In this document: one piece after another, positions 15,526 to 23,186 of the stretch
How the letters are laid out: each line of letters opens with the position of its first letter
Numbering within the stretch: the first letter of the stretch is position 1
NCBI RefSeq assembly: GCF_014205225.1
Contig: NZ_JACHNB010000001.1
Span: 5,933,501 to 5,997,500, forward strand
Source of the DNA: Actinoplanes octamycinicus
Lineage (GTDB): Bacteria > Actinomycetota > Actinomycetes > Mycobacteriales > Micromonosporaceae
Direction of reading: 5' to 3'
Length of the DNA: 64,000 nt
Position numbers and translations under genes: made by a program
The notes under the pieces: generated by a model
What the model was told of the DNA's origin: nothing
The model's database searches: none
The model's input: only the letters and a program-made list of their open reading frames with translations

Positions 15526-15885
15526 TCAGTCCTTGCCGGCGCGATCGATCGCAATTGAGGCGCACAGGCGGCCCTCTACATCGATTCCCCACGGCTCGGT
15601 GCGAACCAGCCGACGAGCAGTAAGAGCCGTGTCTATCGCCGTCATCTCGCTTTCCGTCGGCCGGTCGTCGGTCGGACGGCTCGCAAGGCCAGTCCACTCC
15701 TCGCCGGGCTGGCGGGGCGGCAGAGTGACCCAATCCCTGCCGTTGGTGTAGTCCACTAGGAGGATGTAGCCGGACGGTAAGACTGCTGCCACTGTGGCGC
15801 GCCGCGGCGACCCAAGGAACCAGTTCGGATGCGGGCCTAGACTCCTGAACACCCTGGTGAGGAAGCTTTGCAGACCTGACGACAT
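15526..15885 (-). CDS. Small hypothetical protein
   Basis: The 119-residue product starts at an ATG preceded by GGAGGG at 8-bp spacing, which supports it as a real gene. It contains a beta-rich centre (RATVAAVLPSGYILLVDYTN then DWVTLPPRQPGEEWTGLA) and a charged helical segment (ESEMTAIDTALTARRLVRTE). No signal peptide or membrane helix is visible. It is convergent with the GIY-YIG gene with an 18-bp gap, within the accessory region. I do not recognise a family. Confidence 0.55.
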   Translation of the reverse strand: MSSGLQSFLTRVFRSLGPHPNWFLGSPRRATVAAVLPSGYILLVDYTNGRDWVTLPPRQPGEEWTGLASRPTDDRPTESEMTAIDTALTARRLVRTEPWGIDVEGRLCASIAIDRAGKD

Positions 15886-16614
15886 CGTGAAGACCCTCCA
15901 TACCGCCGCCGTTTGGGGGATGCGTTGGATCGATGGTCGGCCATGGCGAAGAGCACCGGCAATACGACAGCCGACACGGAGTTATAAGCGACCGCCTTAG
16001 CCATCCGTCCGCCGTCGACCCGCCGACCGGGGAGCGGGCATGGTCCTGGGCGCCAAGGTGGAGCGCCAACCGGACGAACGACCTTGGCGCCCAGGGGCAT
16101 GTCTGCTCGACTTCGTCCGGGTCGACGGTGGACGGAATGGCGTCACCATCCCAGAAGCCCGAGCGCTCCTGCCGGAGGCATCCTGCAGACCAAGTGCCGC
16201 AGCAGAGGTTGGCCGGCGCGCCGGCCGATGCCGGCCGAAGGCCGCCAGCAGGGCGAGCGCGACCGGCCCGCGGCGCGCTCGCGCGGCGCCTTGATCCAGA
16301 AAAGATCAATTCGGCAGTATTCGCCGCTAGACATCGCCGCTAGTGCACAGAAGCGGCCGGGCTGCGAAGTGACTCCCACACTGCCAGGACGGTGCTCGCA
16401 CATGATCGTAGAGCTGCAATTTCGTTCACCAGCCTGGACGCAAATCGACTTGCAGCCGTTCCCCCTATACTCCATCAGCGACCGATCCGTCTGGCACGGA
16501 TCTGGCACACAGGCATCAGTATCGAGAGTATCTGGCGCGCGATCTTCACGCCCATCGTCCCAGCAGGTTAGGGCCTCAACCTCTCCTTGACTTAGCTGTC
16601 GTTCAGGAGCGCCT
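15886..16614. other. 729-bp stretch without a convincing gene; repeat-rich
   Basis: No open frame here has a good ribosome site and protein-like composition. The stretch holds a long imperfect inverted repeat (16005-16135), a perfect 16-bp palindrome GGCCGGCGCGCCGGCC (16211-16226) and a TTGATC-N7-GATCAA repeat near 16301. It looks like decayed accessory DNA, possibly with promoters for the flanking genes. Confidence 0.5.
16005..16135. repeat. Imperfect inverted repeat with 55-bp arms
   Basis: Arms 16005-16059 and 16081-16135 are separated by 21 bp. The inner 15 bp (16045-16059 against 16081-16095) pair perfectly and the outer 18 bp (16005-16022 against 16118-16135) pair with one mismatch, with a weaker 22-bp middle. 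Both strands read similar peptides (LGAKV-R, WRPG-C, RVDGGR), as if a coding segment had been duplicated in inverted orientation. Confidence 0.8.
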
Positions 16615-17088
16615 GTGATCGAGATGGCTACCGTCGTTGACGTGAGCACAGACTTTAACAAGCGCCAGGAAGGCCAGAGACCGAGCATTAGTTCAGCGAG
16701 ACTCCTGCGTGACGTGGGTGTCAACGTGCTGGCGAACCTCATAGCGGCGGCGATCATCTATCTGGCTGGTGCTCTGCTCGGTCTTCTTCCCCGGTCGCCT
16801 GCTGCGATCGCTGGAGCCACTTCTTTGTTGGTGATGGTTGGTGGCATAGCGTTGCAGATATTGGCTTTCCGAAGGGGCTGGCACGGCTTGCCCTGGTTTG
16901 CGGTTGGGGCAAGTCTGGTTGCTGCCGTCGCGGCCGGTACCTTACTTAGCTCGTCCAACCCGTCTCGGTTTGCGCTGGCAGCCTGGTGGAGTCTCCTCGT
17001 CGCTATCCAGTTCTTGGGCACGTTTGTTTCAGATCGGTACCTGACGAGTCGAGCGAATAGGCAGGAAAGCAGCCGACTAAGCACTTGA
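16615..17088 (+). CDS. Hypothetical four-helix membrane protein
   Basis: A GTG start with AGGAG seven bases upstream gives 157 residues. A polar N-terminus of about 30 residues precedes four hydrophobic helices (VLANLIAAAIIYLAGALLGL, GATSLLVMVGGIALQILAF, LPWFAVGASLVAAVAAGTLL, FALAAWWSLLVAIQFLGTFV) and a short polar tail. Its base composition is lower in GC than the core genes, which fits the accessory setting. It has no enzymatic motif. It could be a membrane component of an unknown islet with the neighbouring genes; nothing in the sequence names a function. Confidence 0.65.
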   Translation: MIEMATVVDVSTDFNKRQEGQRPSISSARLLRDVGVNVLANLIAAAIIYLAGALLGLLPRSPAAIAGATSLLVMVGGIALQILAFRRGWHGLPWFAVGASLVAAVAAGTLLSSSNPSRFALAAWWSLLVAIQFLGTFVSDRYLTSRANRQESSRLST

Positions 17089-17255
17089 TCCCCAGGCAAC
17101 GATGGGTGCCATTTGACCTTGGCTTACGGTGCCCTCTATCTGCAATTTCTGTCAGTGGGCGTCCACGCTGGTCCTGCATGATCACTGGCGGTCGTCACCC
17201 AGTTAGTCACCCGGACAGAGCCCGCAATGCGAGAGCCGTCTCCATGGAATGGCTC

Positions 17256-17876
17256 TTACCTCTGCCAACCGGGATCGTTGTTGCGGACGATGTACGCTCT
17301 CGCTTCGTCACCGTCCAGAGTCAATTCCGTGTGAAGCTTGAACTTCACGAGTCGCCGCCATGCGGCGTGGTGAGCTTCCTGTACTTCTACTGCTACTTCG
17401 TACGGTCCCGCTTTCAGTGGTAGGTCAACCTGTACCGCCCGGCCGAACTCGATGAATCGTTCGACCGCCGACCGGCCAGCTACAGCGATCGGCGATGGCA
17501 TCAGCCGCCCTCCGCCGACCCCAGCCGGTTCGAGCCTCGGCTGAATCGCCTGCCAGGACATCGAGAAAGGCACGGGGCTGGTGGTTCCGTCGATGGGCGG
17601 TACTCCGCCGCTTACGTGAAGGCGAAAGTTGAGTACCACGATCGGTGCCGGACCGGGGTTGTAGAGAACCAACGGTAGGACGAGCCTGATGTCGTTCGGG
17701 TGAAAGTAACCGGCATAGGAGAGCGGCGGATAGCTAGCCAACTTGCTTCTTCGAACTTGGATCCACCAGAAGGACGCGATCGTGAAGATCAACGCTAGGA
17801 CTGCGACAGAGAGACTTGGCGAGAGCCATGAGGAGGTAGTCGCCATGGAGGTCGCCGCGGAGATCGAGTTGGCCAC
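17256..17876 (-). CDS. Hypothetical membrane-anchored protein with beta-rich domain
   Basis: The GTG at 17876, with AAGGT upstream, gives 206 residues. One transmembrane helix (about residues 20-40, SLSVAVLALIFTIASFWWI) is followed by a basic stop (QVRRSK) and a domain of about 160 residues rich in beta-strand patterns (DIRLVLPLVLYNPGPAPIVV, NFRLHVSGG, GPYEVAVEVQEAHHA). The charge pattern suggests the domain may be cytoplasmic, but topology is uncertain. It is in the same accessory block as the four-helix protein, in opposite orientation. Not recognised. Confidence 0.65.
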   Translation of the reverse strand: MANSISAATSMATTSSWLSPSLSVAVLALIFTIASFWWIQVRRSKLASYPPLSYAGYFHPNDIRLVLPLVLYNPGPAPIVVLNFRLHVSGGVPPIDGTTSPVPFSMSWQAIQPRLEPAGVGGGRLMPSPIAVAGRSAVERFIEFGRAVQVDLPLKAGPYEVAVEVQEAHHAAWRRLVKFKLHTELTLDGDEARAYIVRNNDPGWQR

Positions 17877-18155
17877 GGCGGCACCTTACGCGGTCCCGGC
17901 CTCACTCACCCAAGACCGTTTGGAGTGCGGCTTGCTTACCAGGACAGACACACATCTACTTCCTGATGTTCCCCGCAGAACCCGGCGAATGACCGGCCGA
18001 CCTGGCATGGATCTGGTACGACGAATCTCCCCGTCGGGAGCCGTTCAACTCTGGGCGGAGCGGTCCGATTGGGTGCACGTGCCACCGTCGCTCTGAAGCA
18101 GGGTCGGCCCCGCCGGGCCGGTGCCACCTGAACTCGGCGACCAAGCTTGCATGGC

Positions 18156-18509
18156 CTATCCGTCTGGCGTGACTTCGCGGAACCCCGCACGAACCAAGAT
18201 CTCGATTTGAGATTCGGGGTCTGCTTCTAGGCCAGGAATTTCCATGTCGATATGGACCGTGCCCTGCCCAGGAAGGAAGATTGCCCTATTGATAGGCCGA
18301 GGTTGAAGTAGTTGTTCATGCACCCAACGGCTCACCAGGGTGTCACCTTCGCCGCTTACTCGCTCCCACGACCCAGGGCTGTCGATGCCCACTGCGTCTC
18401 CCGGTGAGGGCAGCCAAGGGAACGGCCACGTACCGGCTTCCCGAACGAAGATCCTCTTCAGAGCGTGGTGCGGGTCGTCTAGATGTATGCGATACATGAT
18501 CGTTGTCAT
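18156..18509 (-). CDS. Small hypothetical protein
   Basis: Starting at the ATG at 18509, four bases after a GGAGG site, this encodes 117 residues. It has no signal peptide or membrane helix. Notable blocks are MYRIHLDDPHHALKRIFVRE, RWVHEQLLQPRPINRAIF and GTVHIDMEIPGLEADPESQI, an alpha/beta pattern. The good ribosome site and protein-like composition argue for a real gene. It lies alone between two unknown genes of the accessory region; no family is recognised. Confidence 0.6.
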   Translation of the reverse strand: MTTIMYRIHLDDPHHALKRIFVREAGTWPFPWLPSPGDAVGIDSPGSWERVSGEGDTLVSRWVHEQLLQPRPINRAIFLPGQGTVHIDMEIPGLEADPESQIEILVRAGFREVTPDG

Positions 18510-18646
18510 CACGCCTCCACTGGCCCGTAGCCGGCCTCAACTACCGGCTTGCTGCCGACTCATCTACCCGCAGGTCTGACATTAATACAGCGGGCGGCAC
18601 TCGAGAACGATTGTGATCATCGCATGTACCCACTAGCTTCGGGGGC

Positions 18647-19474
18647 ATGGGCTCGCGAGATGGCAGTAAAAGCGGCATTGAAAACGCGTCCGAAGGATGG
18701 GTAATAAGACTTGAAGGCTCATCAATTCCTATGCCGAGACAGAAGAGCGATGGCCCGGTTTCCTCGGACGAGAGAGTATTCAATAATGCTAGAGAAACAG
18801 TTGCAGATGCGGTCAAACCCTATCGCCTCGTTTCCTATGGACCTGTAAATTCTCTCGGCGGAGCATTCGCATTTCTCGTCGCAGCGCCACGCGCGGGAAA
18901 GTTCAGCAAATCCAACGAGGAGCGGGCGGTCGATTCGCTCACAATTGCGGTTTATGTTGATTCCGACGACGAGGAGCAGAACGATAAGGTAATCCGTGCT
19001 GCGGATAAGCTTCGACGCGCGCTTGGATACGATGCCGAGGAAGATATCGACATCAAGCGCGGCTCCATTTTCCGACGTTCCCGAGCTTGGCTGAAGGGAG
19101 CGGTGAAATCAGAAGAGGTTCAGCATAGGCTCGTCAAAGTCGAACGAGCCCTCGAGCTTGTTGTTCTTGATGCGAAACAGGCAGAAGTAGATTCCGCGCA
19201 GGCTTCCGCTGTACGCGAAATTGTCGAGTCGTTGGCGGGAGTGAGTCGAGCGTCCGTCCGCGTCGGCTCCATCCTGGTCGCTAAATACATGGTAGCCGAA
19301 GAGCCTGTAATTCTGGTACGAAACCTCTCGCAGCTGGAAATCCGAGCGCTTGAGAAATACCCGGAAATCCAAGGTCGGCCCGAAAACATGTTCCATGCTT
19401 TGGCTATAGCCGTGTCGACTATGAGCGAGGTCTCTGCCGAGCAAGGTGTGGTCGAAGGAACCGGGGGCAGCTAA
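18647..19474 (+). CDS. Hypothetical protein of clearly lower GC
   Basis: The 275-residue product is encoded with many A/T-ending codons, unlike the flanking core genes, so transfer is likely. A polar N-terminus is followed by an alpha/beta segment (YRLVSYGPVNSLGGAFAFLV, about residues 58-80; VDSLTIAVYVDSDDEE, about 100-115), a basic patch (KRGSIFRRSRAWLKG) and a long charged helical region (EEVQHRLVKVERALELVVLD). A second alpha/beta segment (RASVRVGSILVAKYMVAEE) and a C-terminal helix follow. No catalytic motif is evident and no membrane helix is seen. I have the impression of a family found in other actinomycetes but cannot name it. ATG chosen with GGGGGC just upstream. Confidence 0.7.
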   Translation: MGSRDGSKSGIENASEGWVIRLEGSSIPMPRQKSDGPVSSDERVFNNARETVADAVKPYRLVSYGPVNSLGGAFAFLVAAPRAGKFSKSNEERAVDSLTIAVYVDSDDEEQNDKVIRAADKLRRALGYDAEEDIDIKRGSIFRRSRAWLKGAVKSEEVQHRLVKVERALELVVLDAKQAEVDSAQASAVREIVESLAGVSRASVRVGSILVAKYMVAEEPVILVRNLSQLEIRALEKYPEIQGRPENMFHALAIAVSTMSEVSAEQGVVEGTGGS

Positions 19475-20032
19475 GACAACTCGACCTACCGCCATCGATC
19501 TGCGTGCCCACGACGTCAAGGAGCGCTTGACAGCCGCGTTGAGCCGTCGGCGGCGTGCGCACGTTGTGGGCAGGCCGTAAGGGCTGACCGTTACTGACCG
19601 CTAAGGGTTGCAGAGGCTCCACCGCTCAAGGGCGGCCGCTCGCGGCCGTCGCTTGCGACGCGTAGCGCCCTTGACGGTGGAGGGGCGGCCCGGACGCACG
19701 GCGCGCCGCCGCGCCCTGCATCCGACGGCCGCGACTCGACGGCGGCCCGGCGCGGCGGCTCGGCCGCGTCGCCCTGACCGCACCGGTTGGCTGCCGACCA
19801 ATACTCCTTAATCCCCCACGCCGCGTCGATGTTCTACAGCGGCTCACGGTTGTCCGTTCCCCACGCCATCCGACGGGCGATGGCGAGCTCCGGCCAAAGC
19901 ACTGCGGCGGCCGGAGCTCGCGCCCAGGCGGCGGCCTGAGCGGCCCGTTTTGGGCCACCTTGAAGATGTACAGGAAGTTTGAACGAAGCTCGACCGGCGT
20001 ATGTGGCGGATCGCGGTAACGGCATCCGTGAG
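19475..20032. other. 558-bp gap without a gene
   Basis: No open frame is convincing. The stretch contains the structured inverted repeat at 19617-19682 and otherwise GC-rich DNA of no recognised type; it separates the low-GC unknown gene from the flavoprotein. Confidence 0.5.
19617..19682. repeat. Three-way-junction-like inverted repeat
   Basis: An outer stem pairs 19617-19634 with 19666-19682 (17 pairs, one bulge). Inside it sit two small hairpins, GGCCG-CTCG-CGGCC (19634-19647) and GTCG-CTTG-CGAC (19648-19659). The fold could be a structured RNA, a terminator or a replication/transfer site of the decayed element. No poly-T tract follows. Confidence 0.6.
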
Positions 20033-20560
20033 TCAGAGGCGTTGTAGGGGCAGATGCCACGGGAATCCGCTTGCCGAGTGATCGCTGGTTCCTGAGGCAT
20101 GCGGATCGAAGCCATCAGACCCCAGTAGGACGTCGATCCCCTCATCCCGCAGTTGGTGGATGCTGCGGCGGAATGGTGCCCGGCCGGCGAGTGCGCTGTT
20201 CGCGAAAGGGAGGATGACGACGGGAATTCCTAGTCCTGGTGCCTCGGCGAGGAGCCCGAGGGCGTAGGTGTCGGCAATGCCCTGCGCAAACTTGTTGATG
20301 GTGTTGTACGTGGCGGGCGCGACGATGATGGCGTCGGCGCGGCGTGGCTTCGGATCGGTCGGCTTGCGGTATCGGCTGCGTACGGGGTGGCCGGTTTGCG
20401 CTTCCAGGGCCTCGATGTTGATGAAGTTGAGAGCCGCTGGGGTGGCGATGACGTGGACGTCCCAACCGTCGGCTTGGGCCAGGTCGACGAGCTGGCCTAC
20501 CTCGCCGGCGGGGCCGGCAGCACAGACGATGACGTAGAGCATCTTGCCGTCAGGATTCAT
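20033..20560 (-). CDS. Flavoprotein (HFCD/Dfp-like)
   Basis: The 175-residue cytoplasmic protein belongs to the flavoprotein family that includes Dfp/CoaC-type cysteine decarboxylases. An N-terminal nucleotide-binding strand-loop (MLYVIVCAAGPAGEVGQLVD) is followed by DVHVIATPAALNFI, then DAIIVAPATYNTINKFAQGI, the stretch that in the family packs against FMN, and then PVVILPFANSALAG. A GAGGATC ribosome site supports the ATG at 20560. It is encoded just upstream (same strand) of nothing obvious but downstream of the truncated monophosphatase gene, which shares its strand. The substrate is unknown. Similar small flavoproteins occur near mobile elements in actinomycetes. Confidence 0.82.
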   Translation of the reverse strand: MNPDGKMLYVIVCAAGPAGEVGQLVDLAQADGWDVHVIATPAALNFINIEALEAQTGHPVRSRYRKPTDPKPRRADAIIVAPATYNTINKFAQGIADTYALGLLAEAPGLGIPVVILPFANSALAGRAPFRRSIHQLRDEGIDVLLGSDGFDPHASGTSDHSASGFPWHLPLQRL

Positions 20561-20628
20561 GGGGTGATCCTCGGACGTCTTGAAGGGGGCAAGCTATTGC
20601 CCCTACGGCCGGACCGGCTGAGTCCCGG

Positions 20629-21120
20629 TTATGAGGCAGGAACGGGTTCGCCAGCGACGAGGGCGAGGATGGCGGGCAGAAGCGCGGGATTCGCGGCGAT
20701 AGTGGCGCTCGATCCGGTGTGATGCGGGGTGCCGTCCTGGTCTACGAGGACGGCACCGGCCTCACGAGCGATGATCACCCCGGCTGCGGTGTCCCAGGGT
20801 TTGTTGGCGAGCATGACAATGGCGTCGACCTGGCCGGCGGCCAGCCAGGCGAGGTCGATGGCGGCCGAGCCGTGCATGCGGACACGCTGCACGCTGGTAG
20901 CAAGGCGCTGAGTGAGGGCGAAGCGGGCGCGGTTCTTGTCGTCGGCGCCGTCGCCTACGGCGTAGTCGCCGAGGGCCACCACGGCGTCGCCGACGTGGGC
21001 GGTGGTGCTGACAGCGATGGGCTGGTCGTTGGCGTAGGCGCCAGCGCCTTCGGCTGCGTGGTAGCGGACGCCAAGAAAGGGCAGATCGATGACACCGAGT
21101 ACGGAGCGATTCTCGCGTGC
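20629..21120 (-). pseudogene. Inositol monophosphatase family protein, 5'-truncated
   Basis: The reverse frame runs from a stop at 21121-21123 to the normal C-terminal end at 20629. It carries the C-terminal half of an IMPase-family phosphatase: GVIDLPFLGVRYHAAEGAGA and the metal/substrate block LANKPWDTAAGVIIAREAG, with the conserved W-D-x-A aspartate. The N-terminal half with the GEE and DPLDGT metal-binding motifs is absent. Internal GTG codons could start a 117-residue remnant (from 20982), but it would lack catalysis. The truncation point lies about 150 bp from the second integrase remnant, so loss through integration or deletion is likely. Confidence 0.8.
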
Positions 21121-21264
21121 CTACGGTGGAGTGATGGGGTCGGATCGCTGTCCCTGACACCGGTTCTTTGATCACGGCCTGTGCTTGCTCGTGTTGACAA
21201 GTCGGGTTGTCATCTCATTTAGCCGGGCGCTGGGCATCGGGGATCGCGAACACTCGGCAGAACG

Positions 21265-21521
21265 GCATGCACGACCTCCAGCACTTCTACGCCTCGGTCT
21301 TCCGGGACGGCCGCGAGTCGATCAAGGCACTGGCCGCGTACCTCGGCTACTCGGACCCCGGATCCGCCCTCCGGATGGAAGCCCAGCAGTGCGGGGGGAA
21401 CCGCCGGGCGATCGACCGGGTTCTCAAGGGGGGCGAGACGGTCACACGGCCCAGCGGCGGCCCAGAGCGTCCGGGCAGCACGAAACCGCAGCTTGAGGCC
21501 CTGCTTCTCGCGGTGCACCAA
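21265..21521 (+). pseudogene. Decayed tyrosine-recombinase (integrase) 3' end, copy 2
   Basis: The frame reads GMHDLQHFYASVFRDGRESI then ALAAYLGYSDPGSALR, a degraded version of the integrase HDLRH-xxAS ... LGHSxxxxT region. After that the TYxHL tyrosine segment is replaced by unrelated residues, so the catalytic tyrosine is lost. It is homologous to copy 1 at 14.24-14.46 kb and lies in the same orientation, 7.07 kb away. The 3' 40 bp (21482-21521) are the best-conserved part and could include an old attachment core. Confidence 0.8.
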
Positions 21522-21536
21522 GTTTTTCTGGTCGAG

Positions 21537-21564
21537 TGTCGATCTGGCGGCGCGCCGTTCGTAC
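21537..21564 (+). promoter_or_regulatory. Candidate ECF42 promoter
   Basis: TGTCGA (21537-21542) followed after 17 bp by CGTAC (21560-21564) resembles the ECF42 autoregulated promoter (TGTCGA in the -35 region with a CGA/TC-type -10). It lies 55 bp before the DGPF gene that heads the sigma operon. Confidence 0.5.
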
Positions 21565-21618
21565 AGATGGCGAAACCACCGGCGGCGTTATCGTCGCGAC
21601 CGGAGAGCGGAGGACGGC

Positions 21619-21960
21619 ATGAAGCAGTACCTGTTGAGCGTGTACCAGCCCGACGGCGGCACCCCGCCGCCCGAGGTGCTCGAGCCGATCATGGAGGGGC
21701 TGCGGCGGCTCAACGACGATCTGCGCGCGGCCGGGGCCTGGGTGTTCGCGGCCGGGCTGCACGCGCCGGAGACGGCGACCGTGGTGCGGGTGCGGGACGG
21801 CGCGGACCTGATCACCGACGGGCCGTTCACCGAGGGTAAGGAGCACCTGGGCGGGTTCACCGTCATCCAGGCGCCGGACCTCGACGCGGCGCTCCGCTGG
21901 GCGCGCCGGATGGCGGACGTGACGACGCTGCCGATCGAGGTTCGCCCGATCGCCTCGTGA
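21619..21960 (+). CDS. YCII/DGPF-domain protein, partner of ECF42 sigma factor
   Basis: The 113-residue protein is a complete YCII-related (DGPF) domain: MKQYLLSVYQPDG at the start, then the signature ITDGPFTEGKEHLGGFTVI at about residues 65-85, and a final helix ALRWARRMADVT. The DGPF motif names the family. Such proteins are genetically linked with ECF42 sigma factors, and the next gene overlaps its stop by GTGA, so translation is coupled. The ATG at 21619 follows GGAGGACGGC. Frame extension upstream overlaps the integrase scar and is not used. It is cytoplasmic; the biochemical role of the family is unknown. Confidence 0.9.
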   Translation: MKQYLLSVYQPDGGTPPPEVLEPIMEGLRRLNDDLRAAGAWVFAAGLHAPETATVVRVRDGADLITDGPFTEGKEHLGGFTVIQAPDLDAALRWARRMADVTTLPIEVRPIAS

Positions 21961-23186
21961 AGCTCGTGACCGACGTGGACTTCGAGGAGCTCTACCGCCG
22001 GGAGTACGGCCGCGCGGTCGCGATCCTGACCCGCGCCTTCGGCGATCTCGATCTCGCCGAGGACGCGGTGCAGGACGCGTTCGCCGCGGCCGTGCGCCGC
22101 TGGCCGGCGGAGGGCTGCCCGCCGAGCCCGACCGGCTGGATCGTCACCACCGCCCGCAACCGGGCGATCGACCGGCTGCGGCGGGCCCGGGCCGGCGCGG
22201 AGAAGGAGGCGCTCGCGATGACGGCCGGCCACGACGAGCCGGTGGCCGGGCCGTTCACCGACGACCGGCTGCGGCTGGTCTTCACCTGCTGCCATCCGGC
22301 TCTGGCCCTGCCGGTCCGGGTGGCGTTGACGCTGCGGCTGCTCGGCGGGCTCACCACCGCCGAGATCTCGCGGGCGTTCCTGGTGCCGGAGGCGACGATG
22401 GCCCAGCGGATCGTGCGGGCCAAGGCGAAGATCCGGCACGCGGGCATCCCGTACCGGGTTCCCGCCGAAGCGGACCTGCCGGAGCGGCTGCGTGGCGTGC
22501 TCGCGGTCGTCTATCTGATCTTCAACGAGGGCTACGCGGCCTCGTCCGGCGACGCGCTGGTCCGCGACGACCTGTGCGCCGAGGCGATCCGGCTCGGCCG
22601 GCTGCTCGTCGAGCTGATGCCGGACGAGCCGGAGGCCCGCGGCCTGCTCGCGCTGATGCTGCTGATCGGGTCCCGGAGGGACGCCCGCACGGCGCCGGAC
22701 GGCACCCCGGTGCTCCTCGCCGACCAGGACCGGTCGCGGTGGGACCGGACCCTGGTCGCCGAGGGGCAGGCGATCGTGCGGGAGTGCCTGCGGCGCAACC
22801 GCCCGGGGCCGTACCAGATCCAGGCCGCGATCAACGCGGTGCACAGCGACGCGCCGAGCGCCGCGCGCACCGACTGGGCGCAGATCCTGCAGCTGTACGA
22901 CCTGCTGGCCACGATCGCGCCGGGCCCGGTCGTCGCGCTGAACCGGGCGGTGGCGGTCGCCGAGGTGCACGGCCCGGAGCCGGCCCTCGCCATCGTGGAC
23001 GGCCTGCCGCTGGCCGATTATCACGTCTTCCAGGCCGTGCGGGCGGATCTCCTGCGCCGCCTGGGCCGCTCCGAGGAGGCCGCGGTGGCCTACGCGCGCG
23101 CCGCCGAGCTGACCGGCAACGCCGCCTCCCGGGAGTGGCTGCTGTCCCGGTCTACCGCAGGACGTCCACCACCTGTGGCTCGGTGA
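21957..23186 (+). CDS. ECF42-type RNA polymerase sigma factor with C-terminal TPR-like extension
   Basis: The 409-residue product has sigma region 2 at about residues 8-75 (LYRREYGRAVAILTRAFGDL, AEDAVQDAFAAAVRRWP), region 4 at about 105-165 (VFTCCHPALALPVRVALTLR, TTAEISRAFLVPEATMAQRI) and a long helical extension to the C-terminus with LNRAVAVAEVHGPEPAL and YHVFQAVRADLLRRLGRSEE, the DUF6596/TPR-like tail that defines ECF42. In this group the tail, not an anti-sigma factor, is needed for activity. It starts at GTG overlapping the DGPF stop and overlaps the convergent flavodoxin-fold gene by 35 bp. Confidence 0.93.
   Translation: MKLVTDVDFEELYRREYGRAVAILTRAFGDLDLAEDAVQDAFAAAVRRWPAEGCPPSPTGWIVTTARNRAIDRLRRARAGAEKEALAMTAGHDEPVAGPFTDDRLRLVFTCCHPALALPVRVALTLRLLGGLTTAEISRAFLVPEATMAQRIVRAKAKIRHAGIPYRVPAEADLPERLRGVLAVVYLIFNEGYAASSGDALVRDDLCAEAIRLGRLLVELMPDEPEARGLLALMLLIGSRRDARTAPDGTPVLLADQDRSRWDRTLVAEGQAIVRECLRRNRPGPYQIQAAINAVHSDAPSAARTDWAQILQLYDLLATIAPGPVVALNRAVAVAEVHGPEPALAIVDGLPLADYHVFQAVRADLLRRLGRSEEAAVAYARAAELTGNAASREWLLSRSTAGRPPPVAR

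Noticed and set aside
16143..16757. Reverse open frame of 204 codons in the accessory gap
   Set aside because: It overlaps the start of a well-supported gene at 16615, has no good ribosome site and shows no family-like blocks.
19617..19682. tRNA gene
   Set aside because: The fold has only two inner arms, no T-loop consensus and no CCA-type acceptor arrangement.
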